A stretch of 64,000 bases of DNA from Actinomyces sp. oral taxon 170 str. F0386 (GCF_000195595.1 NZ_GL882516.1:60566-124565), one strand, 5' to 3'; numbered from the stretch's first letter, positions 7,570-17,635 are shown. The notes: a model not told the origin generated them from the letters alone. A program made the numbers and translations.

Positions 7570-10005
7570 TCAGCTGGCCATACGACGACGCACCAGGATG
7601 AAGCCGCCTCCTATGGCGATGGCGGCCACCGCCAGCACGATGGCGGTCATGCTGGCGCCGGTCAGCGGAAGCTGGCCACCGCCGGCAGCCGCTGCGGCAG
7701 CAGCGCCCTTGCCCTGACCGGCCTCAGCGTTGGCACCGGGCTTGACGACGCTGGAGTTCTTCTGGCCGGCACCCGCCTTGGAGCTGGAGGGGTTGGTGCT
7801 CTCGGAGCCCTGACCGGCAGTGCCGGTGGCACCGCCGCCGGCGGTGGAGCCGTTGCCGTCCTGGGGCGCAGCGGTGGCCGAGGGCTGACTGCCTCCGTTG
7901 CCACCGTTGTCACCGGCACCACCACCGTTGTTGGCGTCGCCGCCGTTGTTGTTGCCGCCGTTTCCAGCGTTACCGCCGTTGTCGCCACCGTTTCCGGCGT
8001 TGTCACCGGCACCCGGGGTGGCGCCGCCGCCCCAGGCGACGTTGACCAGTGCACCGCGGTCCACGGCGACGTTGGCGTTCACACCGAGGGTCTTGGCGAC
8101 GTCCTCAGGCAGGGCGTGGCCGGTGCCGGAGGCGGGGCTGCCCTCCTTGAGGTGGAAGTCGGAGGTCTTGTCCATCGGGTTGGCGGACTCCTTAACGAAG
8201 AACGGGTTGTTCTCCGGCGAGCCGTGCAGATCCAGGCCGTTGGACTCCTTGCCGGCGGCCTTCACGTTGGAATCGGCCGTGAAGTCGGCAAGCTTCTCAG
8301 CATTGACCGACTGGCTCGTGCGGTCGGCGCCCCAGTTCCACAGGACCGTCGTCGACAGGGTCGCGGGGTTCTCGTGGCGGTAGTAGGCGTCGTAGTCGAT
8401 AGTGGAGACCATCTCGTTGGCGTAGACCGCACCGGAGCCGTCCTGGTTGGCCCCACCGAGGACCTGGACCATGGCCGAGTAGCGCCACGGGTCCCCGGGC
8501 ATGGGAGTGGTCTGCTCGGAGGAGAAGATGTTGTTCATGACTGTGGTGTTGGTGGTGTCCCAGCTCAGTCCGTGCTCAGCGCTCCACTTCTGCACCTGGG
8601 TGCACACGCCCTGGTCATTGCGGGCGTTGCAGCCGTCAGACCGGGTGTCCTCCTGGATCCACAGGCTGGTCAGCGCGTGAGAGACGGTGTTGTTCCACAC
8701 GCGGGTGTCGTTGGACCCGGAGATGTGGATACCGACGCCGGCTCCCGCCACGATGTTGGAGGCGATGAGGTTGTTGGAGGAGACCTCGTTGAAGATCGCC
8801 ACCGGGACGTTGACGAAGTAGTTGCCGACGACCTCGGAGTCCATCACACCCTCGTCGAACCAGACGCCCGCGCCACGGTTCTGGTCATAGGCCGTGGGAT
8901 CGGAGATGTCCACGCCGGTGGCCGAGTAGTCCACGGTGTTGTTGGCGAAGCGGATGTTCTTGGAGTGGGTGATCTTGGTGTCGGCCAGGGTGCAGTAGGC
9001 ACCGCAGTCCTTCGTGATGAAGCCGGAGGTGTTGTTGTTCCTCCACAGGTTGTTCTCTACCTTGGCGCCGCTGGAGTCGTTGATGCCGAAGGCGTTGGAG
9101 CCGTTGTTCTCAAACAGGTTGTTCGAGACGACCGCGTTGGTCGAGTCAATGACCTGCAGCGCGCCGGCCGTCGAGGAGTAGCGGAAGGTGGAGTTCTCGA
9201 TGCGAGGGGCACCGTGAGCGGCCACGATCATTCCACCGCCGGAGATCGTACCGATCTCAGGGTCCTGGTAGTCCCAGCGCTGGACCGCGGAGTACTTCTC
9301 CACCGTCAGTCCGGACAGGGCGATGTTGTCAGCGTTGAAGGACAGGGCGCGGGAGTGCTGGACCACCTCGACCTGGTGCTGGCTGGGGTCGACACCGACG
9401 ACGTAGGAGGTGCCCCGGTGCGGCTTGACGTTGTAGCCGGCCTGGTTGTTGTTCGGGTTCTTCAGGGCGACCGGGTCGGGGTCCTCCACGTAGAAGGTGG
9501 ACTCGGTGACCTCGGCGCGGCTGAGCACCTGGGTCAGAGGCTTGCCGTCGACGAACACCTGCTCGGGGTGTGCCGCGATCCCCTCCTTGGCGGGGTCGGC
9601 GTTGATGGTACAGACCGTGCAGAAGCGGACCATGTCGTTGCCCGTGGACCACTTTCCGTCACCACCGGCGCTCCAGTTGGTGGGAACCTCCGCACCGGTG
9701 AGGACCGGCTTGGCACCCTCGGCCGCCTTGATGGTCACACCCTTGTCCACAGCGAGCTCGCCCTCACGGTAAGTACCGTTGGCCAGCTCGACGGTGTCTC
9801 CGTTACCGGCCACCTTGAGGGCGGCTCCGACGGTCTGGAAGGGCTTGGCAGCGGATCCGTCTCCCGCGTCCGAGCCTCCTTCAGCCGAGACATGAATGAT
9901 GTTGCCGTCCGCAGCGGCCGCTTCTGGCGCATGAGTCACGGCCAGAACAGGCGCCGACAGCGATAGAGCGAGTATCGCCATCTGGGCGACGATTCGACGC
10001 TTCAT
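7570..10005 (-). CDS. Secreted LPXTG-anchored right-handed parallel beta-helix protein
   Basis: An 811-residue predicted cell-wall-anchored surface protein. A Sec signal peptide covers about residues 1-32 (MKRR start, hydrophobic core, Ala-rich cleavage region). The mature part opens with DGSAAKPFQTVGAAL, typical of DUF1565/pectate-lyase-like beta-helices. It continues with many turns containing Asn ladders (VSNNLFENNGSN, NNLWRNN, IRFANNTVDYS, VWNNTVSH) to about residue 600. A Gly/Asn-rich linker (residues about 660-720) and a Ser/Ala/Gly stretch span the wall. LPLTG at 779-783, a hydrophobic helix and RRRMAS form the sortase signal. Two CxxC-like pairs occur (CTVC; CGAYC). The fold suits a carbohydrate-binding or carbohydrate-cleaving role or an adhesin; no catalytic residues can be assigned. 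RBS GGAG five bases before the ATG. Confidence 0.9.
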   Translation of the reverse strand: MKRRIVAQMAILALSLSAPVLAVTHAPEAAAADGNIIHVSAEGGSDAGDGSAAKPFQTVGAALKVAGNGDTVELANGTYREGELAVDKGVTIKAAEGAKPVLTGAEVPTNWSAGGDGKWSTGNDMVRFCTVCTINADPAKEGIAAHPEQVFVDGKPLTQVLSRAEVTESTFYVEDPDPVALKNPNNNQAGYNVKPHRGTSYVVGVDPSQHQVEVVQHSRALSFNADNIALSGLTVEKYSAVQRWDYQDPEIGTISGGGMIVAAHGAPRIENSTFRYSSTAGALQVIDSTNAVVSNNLFENNGSNAFGINDSSGAKVENNLWRNNNTSGFITKDCGAYCTLADTKITHSKNIRFANNTVDYSATGVDISDPTAYDQNRGAGVWFDEGVMDSEVVGNYFVNVPVAIFNEVSSNNLIASNIVAGAGVGIHISGSNDTRVWNNTVSHALTSLWIQEDTRSDGCNARNDQGVCTQVQKWSAEHGLSWDTTNTTVMNNIFSSEQTTPMPGDPWRYSAMVQVLGGANQDGSGAVYANEMVSTIDYDAYYRHENPATLSTTVLWNWGADRTSQSVNAEKLADFTADSNVKAAGKESNGLDLHGSPENNPFFVKESANPMDKTSDFHLKEGSPASGTGHALPEDVAKTLGVNANVAVDRGALVNVAWGGGATPGAGDNAGNGGDNGGNAGNGGNNNGGDANNGGGAGDNGGNGGSQPSATAAPQDGNGSTAGGGATGTAGQGSESTNPSSSKAGAGQKNSSVVKPGANAEAGQGKGAAAAAAAGGGQLPLTGASMTAIVLAVAAIAIGGGFILVRRRMAS

Positions 10006-10191
10006 GGTGTCTCCGTCTCCGTAGTGTTATCAGAACGCCGTTACCCTACCGTGATAAATGTCGTTTGGCATCCGTTATATCCGCATACTTCTGAGAGACG
10101 CTTCTCTCACCCACAGCACCGTTGCAGACCTTTTCGTGGTGCTACCTGGCCCAACGTGCGCAACCTGCTTCCTTTCTGCAAGGATCGAGCT

Positions 10192-10458
10192 ATGACGCAC
10201 GCAACATCACGGCACACATCCCGATATCCACTCGTCTCAGTGTCTGGAAGCATCAGGCTCGGCCAGTTCCTCAAGCTGGCCGGTCTGGTGGAGGACGGCG
10301 CCGAGGCGCGTATCGCCATCCAGTCCAGCGACGTCACGGTGAACGGGACCGTGGAGACGCGTCGCGGACATCATCTCTCCGACGGCGACGTCATCGTCGT
10401 CGCCCACCCCGCCGGCCGGCTCGGCGCCGTCGTCGAGCAGCTGGGGTCCGAGGGGTGA
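10192..10458 (+). CDS. Small S4-domain RNA-binding protein
   Basis: An 88-residue protein made almost entirely of an S4 RNA-binding domain: IRLGQFLKLAGLVEDGAEARIAI, then VTVNG and the GDVIVV strand (family members are the YbcJ/RqcP-like stand-alone S4 proteins). Such proteins bind structured RNA or the ribosome. I chose the ATG at 10192, with AAGGA upstream; the frame is open further 5' but without homology-like sequence. Divergent from the LPXTG protein gene and convergent with the BCCT transporter gene. The specific RNA target cannot be inferred. Confidence 0.85.
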   Translation: MTHATSRHTSRYPLVSVSGSIRLGQFLKLAGLVEDGAEARIAIQSSDVTVNGTVETRRGHHLSDGDVIVVAHPAGRLGAVVEQLGSEG

Positions 10459-10471
10459 ATCCGGACCCCAG
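10441..10471. terminator. Hairpin overlapping the stop codon of the S4 gene
   Basis: CTGGGGTCCG (10441-10450) pairs perfectly with CGGACCCCAG (10462-10471); the stop codon of the S4-domain gene lies in the loop. Placed between convergent genes, it could end transcription in both directions. Confidence 0.55.
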
Positions 10472-10495
10472 CCACTGACGACAATCGGCAAGGGC

Positions 10496-12472
10496 CTACC
10501 TGCTCCGATCCCGGTCAGGCTCGTCGGCGGTGTCGCCCTCCGACTCCTGCCCGCCGTCCTCGCCGTTCATACCGCCCTCGCTGTTGGTGGTCGATGACAG
10601 CGTGGTGTGCAGCTCGATGGTCTCAACCTCGTGCGGCTCACTGGCCGTAGTGACCGCACTGGTCACCGAGTCGACCAGGACCTGGTTGGCCAGTGAGTGC
10701 CGCAGCAGCATGGGGTCGTTGTTGAGGTCCTTGTAGAGCGAGACGCACAGCAGAAGCATGACGAAGACGAAGGGCAGCGCCGAGACGATCGTGATGTCCC
10801 TCAGGCCTGTGAGCACCTCCGCAGGGTCATCTCCTCCGGCGAGCAGCATGGCTGAGGCCACACCGCCGGTGGCCACGCCCCAGAAGACGACTGTGAACCG
10901 GCTCGGCTCGATCGCACCCTTCTCCGAGAGCCCTCCCATGACGATGGAGGCGGAGTCGGCACCGGTGACGAAGAAGATCGCCACCAGGACGACTGCCAGC
11001 ACCATGAGCACGATGAGGACCGCCCTGTGCACCGGCATGGCGTTGATCAGGTCGAACAGGATAGTGTCGAAGTTCACGTCGGGCGTGCCGTCGGCCTTGA
11101 GATGGACGAGGGCGTCCACCGTTCTCCCGGCGCGCTCGGCCCGCTCCTGGAGACCGATGGCACCGCCGCCGAAGATGGCGAACCAGATGAGGGAGACGAC
11201 CGAGGGGACGAACATGACCCCAGTGACGAACTGCCGGATGGTGCGGCCGCGCGAGATGCGGGCGATGAACATGCCCACGAAAGGCGTCCAGGAGATCCAC
11301 CAGGCCCAGTAGAAGATCGTCCAGGAGGACAGCCACTCGGACATGTCCTTGTTCCCGACGGCCGCGGTGCGTGAGGCCATGGCGGGCAGCTCGTTGATGA
11401 AGTCACCGATCGCCGAGGGGATGATGTTGAGGATGAACAGAGTGGGTCCGCCGACGAAGACGATGATCGCCAGAAGCACCGCCAGCACCATGTTGATGTT
11501 CGACAGCCACTGGATGCCCTTCTCGATACCGGAGATGGCCGAGGCGACGAAGCAGGCGGTCAGGACGGCGATGATGGCGACGAGAGTCCCCGAGCTCACC
11601 TTGTCGACGAGATTGGTCGACACCATGCCTCCACCGATTTGCAGGGCCCCCAGCCCCAGGGAGCAGGCGGACCCGAACAGGGTGGCGACGATCGCCAGAA
11701 TGTTGATGATGCGTCCACCGACCCCATCGATGGCCTGACGCCCGAACAGGGAGGTGAACATCGCGGAGAAGAGCTGGGAGCGTCCCAGGCGGTAGGTGCC
11801 GTAGGCCATTCCGAGCCCCACCAGGGCATACATCGCCCATGGATAGATGGTCCAGTGGAACAGGGCGGTGCCCATCGCCGTACTGGCGGCCTTGGCGGTC
11901 TGAGGATCGACGGTGTCCGGCGGGGGCGACATGTAGAAGTAGAGCGGTTCACCAACTCCGTAAAAAATCAGACCGATGCCCATTCCGGTGGCGAACATCA
12001 TGGAGACCCAGGAGCCGGTGGAGTACTCGGGCTCCTCGGCGTCCCCGCCCAGCGGAATCTTGCCGAACCGGGAGGCCGCGACGAAGACGATGAAGACGAC
12101 GAACAGGGTCGAGGCCAGGACGAACAGCCAACCGAAGTTGCTGATCGTTCCCCCCAGGGCCCACTTGGAGACTCGCCCCAGCCCGTGCGGATCGATGAAG
12201 CCCCACACCACGAACGCGATGGTCGCGGTCGCGGCGACGCCGAAGACCACCTTGTCCATTCCCTCACCGATGTCATGAGGCTGGCGGGAGACCGACATTC
12301 TCAGGCGCTCGAGCAGGTGACGCTGCCGCCGTTTCACCGTCGCCGGGGAGGTCTGGAAGGCCGGCGTGGCGGCTACCCTCTGAGGAGTCTTCCCCGTCTG
12401 CTCTGTCTGCGGGATGCTTTCCCGCCCCTCTTCCTGCGTCATCGTTGGAGGGTTCAGATCCTCGTCGCTCAT
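10496..12472 (-). CDS. BCCT family betaine/carnitine/choline transporter
   Basis: A secondary transporter of quaternary ammonium osmolytes (glycine betaine, choline or carnitine), 658 residues with about 12 transmembrane segments. The family signature is clear: the Trp-rich block FYWAWWISWTPFVGMF followed by ARISRGRTIRQF, and the early glycine-rich helix MFATGMGIGLIFYGVGEP. Cytoplasmic N-terminal (about 85 residues) and C-terminal (about 75 residues) tails are long and charged, as in osmosensing relatives such as BetP. I chose the ATG at 12472, with GAGG seven bases upstream; an in-frame extension reaches 12505. Monocistronic and convergent with the S4 gene. Substrate not determinable. Confidence 0.93.
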   Translation of the reverse strand: MSDEDLNPPTMTQEEGRESIPQTEQTGKTPQRVAATPAFQTSPATVKRRQRHLLERLRMSVSRQPHDIGEGMDKVVFGVAATATIAFVVWGFIDPHGLGRVSKWALGGTISNFGWLFVLASTLFVVFIVFVAASRFGKIPLGGDAEEPEYSTGSWVSMMFATGMGIGLIFYGVGEPLYFYMSPPPDTVDPQTAKAASTAMGTALFHWTIYPWAMYALVGLGMAYGTYRLGRSQLFSAMFTSLFGRQAIDGVGGRIINILAIVATLFGSACSLGLGALQIGGGMVSTNLVDKVSSGTLVAIIAVLTACFVASAISGIEKGIQWLSNINMVLAVLLAIIVFVGGPTLFILNIIPSAIGDFINELPAMASRTAAVGNKDMSEWLSSWTIFYWAWWISWTPFVGMFIARISRGRTIRQFVTGVMFVPSVVSLIWFAIFGGGAIGLQERAERAGRTVDALVHLKADGTPDVNFDTILFDLINAMPVHRAVLIVLMVLAVVLVAIFFVTGADSASIVMGGLSEKGAIEPSRFTVVFWGVATGGVASAMLLAGGDDPAEVLTGLRDITIVSALPFVFVMLLLCVSLYKDLNNDPMLLRHSLANQVLVDSVTSAVTTASEPHEVETIELHTTLSSTTNSEGGMNGEDGGQESEGDTADEPDRDRSR

Positions 12473-12804
12473 TAAATAACCTCGTAGACAATACAATACA
12501 GCCACTGACTGCTTGCGGACATTACGAGCGTATCAAGGCGCAGAGAGAGTGCCACCTGAGAGAAGGCTTGGAACACCGTCCCACGACCGGGGAAATAGCA
12601 ACGGAAGATCCACCTCGACCTCCCTGGGAGCAGGCTTGAACTCATTCCGACCTGCCATATGACCCGCCTTCGTCGGGAGACAACCCGATCACGAGCACGA
12701 CGTCGTTACACCCTGAAAGCGGTTTGTGTGAGTTCGGCTGCATCAGGGGATGCCACCGGCATGCCGTTGTCATATGGCCAGTGCCGGCGCGCGGTGACGC
12801 GCAG
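12473..12804. other. Intergenic region between dnaE and the BCCT transporter gene
   Basis: About 330 bases with no convincing gene. It must carry the promoter of the transporter gene; the AT-rich stretch just before its ATG contains a repeated TATTG unit on the minus strand but no good paired promoter hexamers. No clear dnaE terminator was found. Confidence 0.5.
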
Positions 12805-15800
12805 TCAGTGGCGCAGGCAGCCCGGTCCCAGCAGCGCCTTGATATCGGAGTAGAAGGCCGGCGAGGCCTCCACCCGCAGTGAGGCGTCCAACTGGGTGCG
12901 TACCTCGCGCCCCGGGCTGGTGAGCGTCAGACGCACCGTCGATCCTCCCGGGTGCTTGGTGAGCACGTCCTTGAACTGCTCCACCAGCGGCCCGGTGCAC
13001 CGGTTGGTGGGCAGCGTGATAAGGACGGCCTCGTGCGCGGCGCTGGAGATGTCCGGAATCGTCATCTCCTGGGCATAGAGAGCGACCTGGCCGTCACGTC
13101 GGTTGAGACGTCCCCGCACCGTGACCACCGTGTCCGGGGCCAGCATGGTGGAGACGGTCTGATAGGTCTGGGGGAAGAAGAGCACCTCGATGCTTCCGGC
13201 CAGGTCCTCGATCTGGGCGATGGCCCACAGGTTGCCCTGCTTGGTGGTCTTGCGGGTCAGGGAGGTGATGAGGCCGGCGATGGACACCATGGCGCCATCG
13301 GGCAGCTCGTCGTTCTCGTGGAGCTCGGAGATCTCCTTGTCGGCGAGCTTGCCGAGCAGCCCCTCCAGGCCCATGAGGGGATGATCGGACACGTAGAGTC
13401 CCAGCATATCGCGCTCATAGGCGAGCTTGTCCTTCTTGTCCCACTCGGGGAGGTTGGGGACGTCGGAGGAGAAGACCGGCCCGTTGCCGAAGGGCGAGCT
13501 GTCCTCGCCGTCGGAACCGCCCGTGAGGGAGGCGAACAGATCGAACTGGCCGGCGGCCTCGTTGCGCTTGACGCCGATGACCTCGTCGACGAAGTCCTCG
13601 TGGCAGGCCTGCAGGGAACGCCGGGTGTGCCCCAGGGAGTCGAAGGCGCCTGCCTTGATGAGGGAGTCGATGGTGCGCTTGTTGCACACGACGGCGGGCA
13701 CCTTGTCGAGGAAGTCCTCGAAGGAGGTGAACTCACCCTTCTCCCGACGGGCGGCGACGATCGCGTCGACGACGTTGATGCCGACGTTGCGCACCGCGGA
13801 CAGTCCGAAGCGCACGTCCTCGTCGACCGCGGAGAACTGGGCTCGTGAGGCGTTGACGTCCGGGGGCAGCACGGTGATGCCCATGTGGCGGCACTCCCCC
13901 AGGTAGACCGCCAGCTTGTCCTTGTTGTCCTTCTGACTGGTGAGCAGCGCCGCCATGTACTCGGTGGGATAGTGCGCCTTGAGGTAGGCCGTCCAGTAGG
14001 ACACGACCCCGTAGGCCGCCGAGTGGGCCTTGTTGAAGGCGTACTTCGCGAAGGGGACCACGACGTCCCACAGCGTCTTGACGCTCTCCTTGGAGAAGCC
14101 GGCCTGGACCATTCCGGCCTCGAACTCGACGAACATCTTGGCCAGGATGTCCATCTTCTTCTTACCCATGGCCTTGCGCAGCGCGTCGGCCTTGCCCATG
14201 GAGAAGCCCGCCAGGTCGGTGGCGATCTTCATGACCTGCTCCTGGTACACGATCAGGCCGTGCGTGGTCCCCAGGATCGGCTCGAGGGCCTCCTTGAGCT
14301 CGGGATGGATCGGGACGACCTCCTGCAGGCCGTTCTTGCGCAGCGCGTAGTTGGTGTGAGACTCCGCCCCCATGGGACCGGGCCGGTAAAGGGCACCGAC
14401 GGCGGAGATATCCTCGAAGTTGTCGGGCTTCATCAGGCGCAGCAGGGTGCGCATCCCGCCGCCGTCGAGCTGGAAGACGCCCAGGGTCTCGCCGCGTGAG
14501 AGCAGCTCGTAGGTACCGCGGTCGTCGAGCTCGACGTGGTCGATGTCCAGGGCGGGCTTGCCGTTGGCGACGATGTTGTCCAGGGCGTCGGAGATGACCG
14601 TGAGGTTGCGCAGTCCCAGGAAGTCCATCTTGAGCAGGCCCAGGTGCTCGCAGGTGGGGTAGTCGAACTGGGTGATGACGGCGCCGTCCTGGAGGCGCTG
14701 CATCATGGGGATGATGTCGGTCAGCGTCGCCGAGGACATGATGACGGCGCAGGCGTGGACGCCCCACTGGCGGGTCATGCCCTCCAGCCCCTTGGCCAGG
14801 TCGACGATCTTCTGGGCGTCGGGATCCTCGGCATGGAGCTTGCGGAACTCCTCGGCCTCCCCATAGCGCTCGTCGTCGGGGTTGAAGATGCCCTTGATGG
14901 AGATGTCCTTGCCCTGGACCGAAGGGGGCATGGCCTTGGTGAGGCGGTCACCGACGGCGTAGGGGTAGCCCATGACGCGGCTGGAGTCCTTCAGGGACTG
15001 CTTGGCCTTGATGACGCCGTAGGTGACGACCTGGCTGATGCGGTCGGCGCCGTACTTCTCACGTACGTACTCGATGACCTCATCACGCCGGCGCTCGTCG
15101 AAGTCGACGTCGATATCGGGCATGGAGATGCGCTCAGGATTGAGGAAACGCTCGAAAATGAGCCCGTGACGCAGAGGATTGAGCTCGGTGATACCCATGG
15201 CGTAGGCCACCATGGAACCGGCCCCCGAGCCGCGTCCGGGCCCCACACGGATGCCGTGAGCCTTGGCCCAGTTGATGTAGTCGGCCACGACCAGGAAGTA
15301 GCCGGGGAATCCCATCTGGGTGATGACGCTGATCTCGTACTCGGCCTGCTTGCGGCAGTCCTCAGGGATGTCACCGTTGAAGCGGCGGTCCATGCCGCGC
15401 CAGCATTCCTTGATGAACCAGGACTCATCGGTCTCACCCTCGGGGACGGGGAAGGCCGGCATGAAGGAGGCCCCCTCGTCCACGGTGCGGAAGTGCACGT
15501 CGCACTGCTCGGCCACGAGCAGGGTGTTGTCGCAGGCGTGGGGCATCTCGGAGAAGAGGCGGCGCATCTCGGCGCCTGGGCGCAGGTAGTAGGTGTCGCC
15601 GTCGAACCTGAAGCGGTCGGGGTCGGAGAGCACGGAGCCGGAGTTGATGCACAGCATCGCGTCCTGGATGGTGCGGTCCTCAGGACGCACGTAGTGGGAG
15701 TCGTTGGTGGCCAGAAGCGGGGCTCCGATCTCCTGGGCCAGGCGCAGCAGGTCCTTGGTGACGCGTTGCTCGATCTCCAGGCCGTGGTCCATGAGCTCGA

Positions 15801-16398
15801 CGTAGAAGAACTCCTTGCCGAAGATGTCCTGAAGCTCCCCGGCGGCGCGCAGGGCCTCGTCCCACTGTCCCAGGCGCAGGCGGGTCTGGACCTCCGACGA
15901 CGGGCAGCCGGTGGTACCGATGAGGCCGCCCCCGTAGCGGGAGAGCAGCTCACGGTCGATACGTGGCGCCTTGCCCCACTGCCCCTCCAGAGAGGCGAAG
16001 GAGTCCATGCGCATGAGGTTGTGCAGGCCCTCGTTGTTGCGTGAGAGCAGCGTCATGTGCGTGTAGGAGCCACGGGCGGAGACGTCATCGCCCCTCTGGG
16101 ACTCATCGCCCCAGAAGATGCGGGTCTTGTCGAAGCGCGAGGTGCCGGGGGTCATGTAGGCCTCGACGCCGATGATCGGCTTGATACCGACGGCCTTGGC
16201 GGCGGCGTAGAACTCGTAGGCGCCGAACATGTAGCCGTGATCCGTGATCGCCAGGGCGGGCTGGCCCAGACGCTTGGCCTCGGCCACGTAGTCCTTGACC
16301 TTCCCGGCACCGTCCAGCATGGAATAGTCGGTGTGGACGTGGAGGTGGACGAAGTCGTCCCTGGTGGCTGCATCTTCCCGACCGCTCGTCTCCGCCAT
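12805..16398 (-). CDS. dnaE: DNA polymerase III alpha subunit
   Basis: Replicative polymerase, 1197 residues, matching the DnaE1 type. The N-terminal PHP domain starts at FVHLHVHTDYSMLDGAG. The catalytic aspartates of the palm lie in PDIDVDFDERRRDEV. The fingers region includes RQWGVHACAVIMS and GLLKMDFLGLRNL. Downstream are a helix-hairpin-helix region, the OB-fold (GSIEVLFFPQTYQ) and the C-terminal tau-binding part. ATG at 16398. It is bounded by the BCCT transporter downstream and a ketopantoate-reductase-like gene upstream, whose hairpin terminator ends the preceding unit. Confidence 0.98.
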   Translation of the reverse strand: MAETSGREDAATRDDFVHLHVHTDYSMLDGAGKVKDYVAEAKRLGQPALAITDHGYMFGAYEFYAAAKAVGIKPIIGVEAYMTPGTSRFDKTRIFWGDESQRGDDVSARGSYTHMTLLSRNNEGLHNLMRMDSFASLEGQWGKAPRIDRELLSRYGGGLIGTTGCPSSEVQTRLRLGQWDEALRAAGELQDIFGKEFFYVELMDHGLEIEQRVTKDLLRLAQEIGAPLLATNDSHYVRPEDRTIQDAMLCINSGSVLSDPDRFRFDGDTYYLRPGAEMRRLFSEMPHACDNTLLVAEQCDVHFRTVDEGASFMPAFPVPEGETDESWFIKECWRGMDRRFNGDIPEDCRKQAEYEISVITQMGFPGYFLVVADYINWAKAHGIRVGPGRGSGAGSMVAYAMGITELNPLRHGLIFERFLNPERISMPDIDVDFDERRRDEVIEYVREKYGADRISQVVTYGVIKAKQSLKDSSRVMGYPYAVGDRLTKAMPPSVQGKDISIKGIFNPDDERYGEAEEFRKLHAEDPDAQKIVDLAKGLEGMTRQWGVHACAVIMSSATLTDIIPMMQRLQDGAVITQFDYPTCEHLGLLKMDFLGLRNLTVISDALDNIVANGKPALDIDHVELDDRGTYELLSRGETLGVFQLDGGGMRTLLRLMKPDNFEDISAVGALYRPGPMGAESHTNYALRKNGLQEVVPIHPELKEALEPILGTTHGLIVYQEQVMKIATDLAGFSMGKADALRKAMGKKKMDILAKMFVEFEAGMVQAGFSKESVKTLWDVVVPFAKYAFNKAHSAAYGVVSYWTAYLKAHYPTEYMAALLTSQKDNKDKLAVYLGECRHMGITVLPPDVNASRAQFSAVDEDVRFGLSAVRNVGINVVDAIVAARREKGEFTSFEDFLDKVPAVVCNKRTIDSLIKAGAFDSLGHTRRSLQACHEDFVDEVIGVKRNEAAGQFDLFASLTGGSDGEDSSPFGNGPVFSSDVPNLPEWDKKDKLAYERDMLGLYVSDHPLMGLEGLLGKLADKEISELHENDELPDGAMVSIAGLITSLTRKTTKQGNLWAIAQIEDLAGSIEVLFFPQTYQTVSTMLAPDTVVTVRGRLNRRDGQVALYAQEMTIPDISSAAHEAVLITLPTNRCTGPLVEQFKDVLTKHPGGSTVRLTLTSPGREVRTQLDASLRVEASPAFYSDIKALLGPGCLRH

Positions 16399-16536
16399 GA
16401 ACCCATCCTAGGCCCGTGGGATGCTTCACCCCAGGAAGGAGGTCAGTGGCGGTGTCGCCGGGAATCCGTTGCCACAGCAGGGCATTCCCGATTGCTCGGA
16501 GACATGTGTGTGAGAATTCCGCTCCCGGTGGACGTC

Positions 16537-16569
16537 GGCGACCGGCCTGCCGTCCGGGACCGGGTCGCC
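16537..16569 (-). terminator. Hairpin terminator after the ketopantoate-reductase-like gene
   Basis: GGCGACC-GG (16537-16545) pairs with CCGGGTCGCC (16560-16569) with a single bulge, immediately beyond the stop codon of the upstream-transcribed gene. Confidence 0.5.
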
Positions 16570-16570
16570 G

Positions 16571-17539
16571 TCAGCCCCGTGCTCGGGCGGCGGCCTCCCT
16601 CGGGGCCAGGACAGCGTGGGCGAGGTCGAGCACCGGCGTGGGTACGCCCCTCTCGTCCCCGACTCGGCACACGGAGCCGAGCTGGGCGTCGAGCTCGCTG
16701 GGCTCACCGGCGGCGATGTCGCGCTGCATCGAGGTGGTGGCACCGGCGGGCTGAGCATCGGCCAGGGTCAGGACGGCGGCGACCGGGTCGGGGGCGTTGC
16801 GGGTGGCCAGGTCGTGCCCCAGTGCCGCGGCGACGGCGACGACCTCGCGCACCGCCTCGGTGAAGCCGTCACGCAGGTCACTGCGCAGGACGCCGATGGG
16901 AGCGTTCGCGGCGGCACCGAGGGCGCCCTGGACGACGACGAAGGAGACCTTGCGCCACAGCTCGGCCCAGATCGAGTCGGGCACCCAGGCACGGATGCCG
17001 GCCGCCTCCAGGGCTTCCACGGCGACGGCGCTGCGAGCGGAGGCGCTGCCGTCCCACTCCCCCAGGGCCAGGGATCCGGTGCTGCCGATGGTGCCGACGG
17101 TTCCCGGAGAGACGATGGCGGAGTATACCCGGACCACACCGGGCAGGACGTGCTCCTCCCCGACGGCGGCGGCGAGCAGAGCGGGCGCGCTGATTCCGTT
17201 CTGTGTGGAGACGACACCGGTGCCGGGGCCGGTCAGGCGTCTGAGCACGGGCGTCAGCCCGAACAGCGCGTCGACCTTGGTGGTCACCAGGACCAGGTCC
17301 GGGTACCCGCCCATGGCGCTGACGAGGGTGTCCGGGTCCTCACCGACCAGTGGATGCTCGACACGAGCCGTCACAGTGCCGGCTCCACCACCGGAGCGGT
17401 CGCGCAGCGTCAGCCCACCGGTACGCAGAGCCTGAAGGGTGCGGCCACGGACAAGGAACCCGACGTGCTGGCCGCTCGCGGCCAACCGGGTTCCGAGCCA
17501 TCCTCCGATTCCGCCGGCACCGATGACGACGATCCGCAT
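16571..17539 (-). CDS. 2-dehydropantoate 2-reductase family protein
   Basis: A 322-residue NADPH-dependent reductase of the PanE/ApbA family, which reduces ketopantoate to pantoate in coenzyme A synthesis. The Rossmann motif GAGGIGGWLG begins at about residue 7, followed by VLVTTKV and the STQNGIS block of the family. The C-terminal helical domain contains the conserved region WAELWRKVSF, where WxKLxxN is typical of true PanE; here it reads WRKVSFV without the Asn, so the substrate may differ. The ATG at 17539 has AGGAG six bases upstream. Same strand as rluD-lspA but separated by about 95 bases. Confidence 0.82.
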   Translation of the reverse strand: MRIVVIGAGGIGGWLGTRLAASGQHVGFLVRGRTLQALRTGGLTLRDRSGGGAGTVTARVEHPLVGEDPDTLVSAMGGYPDLVLVTTKVDALFGLTPVLRRLTGPGTGVVSTQNGISAPALLAAAVGEEHVLPGVVRVYSAIVSPGTVGTIGSTGSLALGEWDGSASARSAVAVEALEAAGIRAWVPDSIWAELWRKVSFVVVQGALGAAANAPIGVLRSDLRDGFTEAVREVVAVAAALGHDLATRNAPDPVAAVLTLADAQPAGATTSMQRDIAAGEPSELDAQLGSVCRVGDERGVPTPVLDLAHAVLAPREAAARARG

Positions 17540-17635
17540 GCGTGTCTCCTCTCGTGAACTGCACATCCACCCGAGCGCGGTCTCGACAGCGGGCCGGAAA
17601 GGGTTCCGTCGCCGTCAGCACCTGTCATAGGCGCT

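Noticed and set aside
8116-9966. A 616-residue plus-strand frame opposite the LPXTG protein
   Set aside because: Antisense shadow of a repetitive beta-helix gene; no signal, motif or ribosome-binding site.
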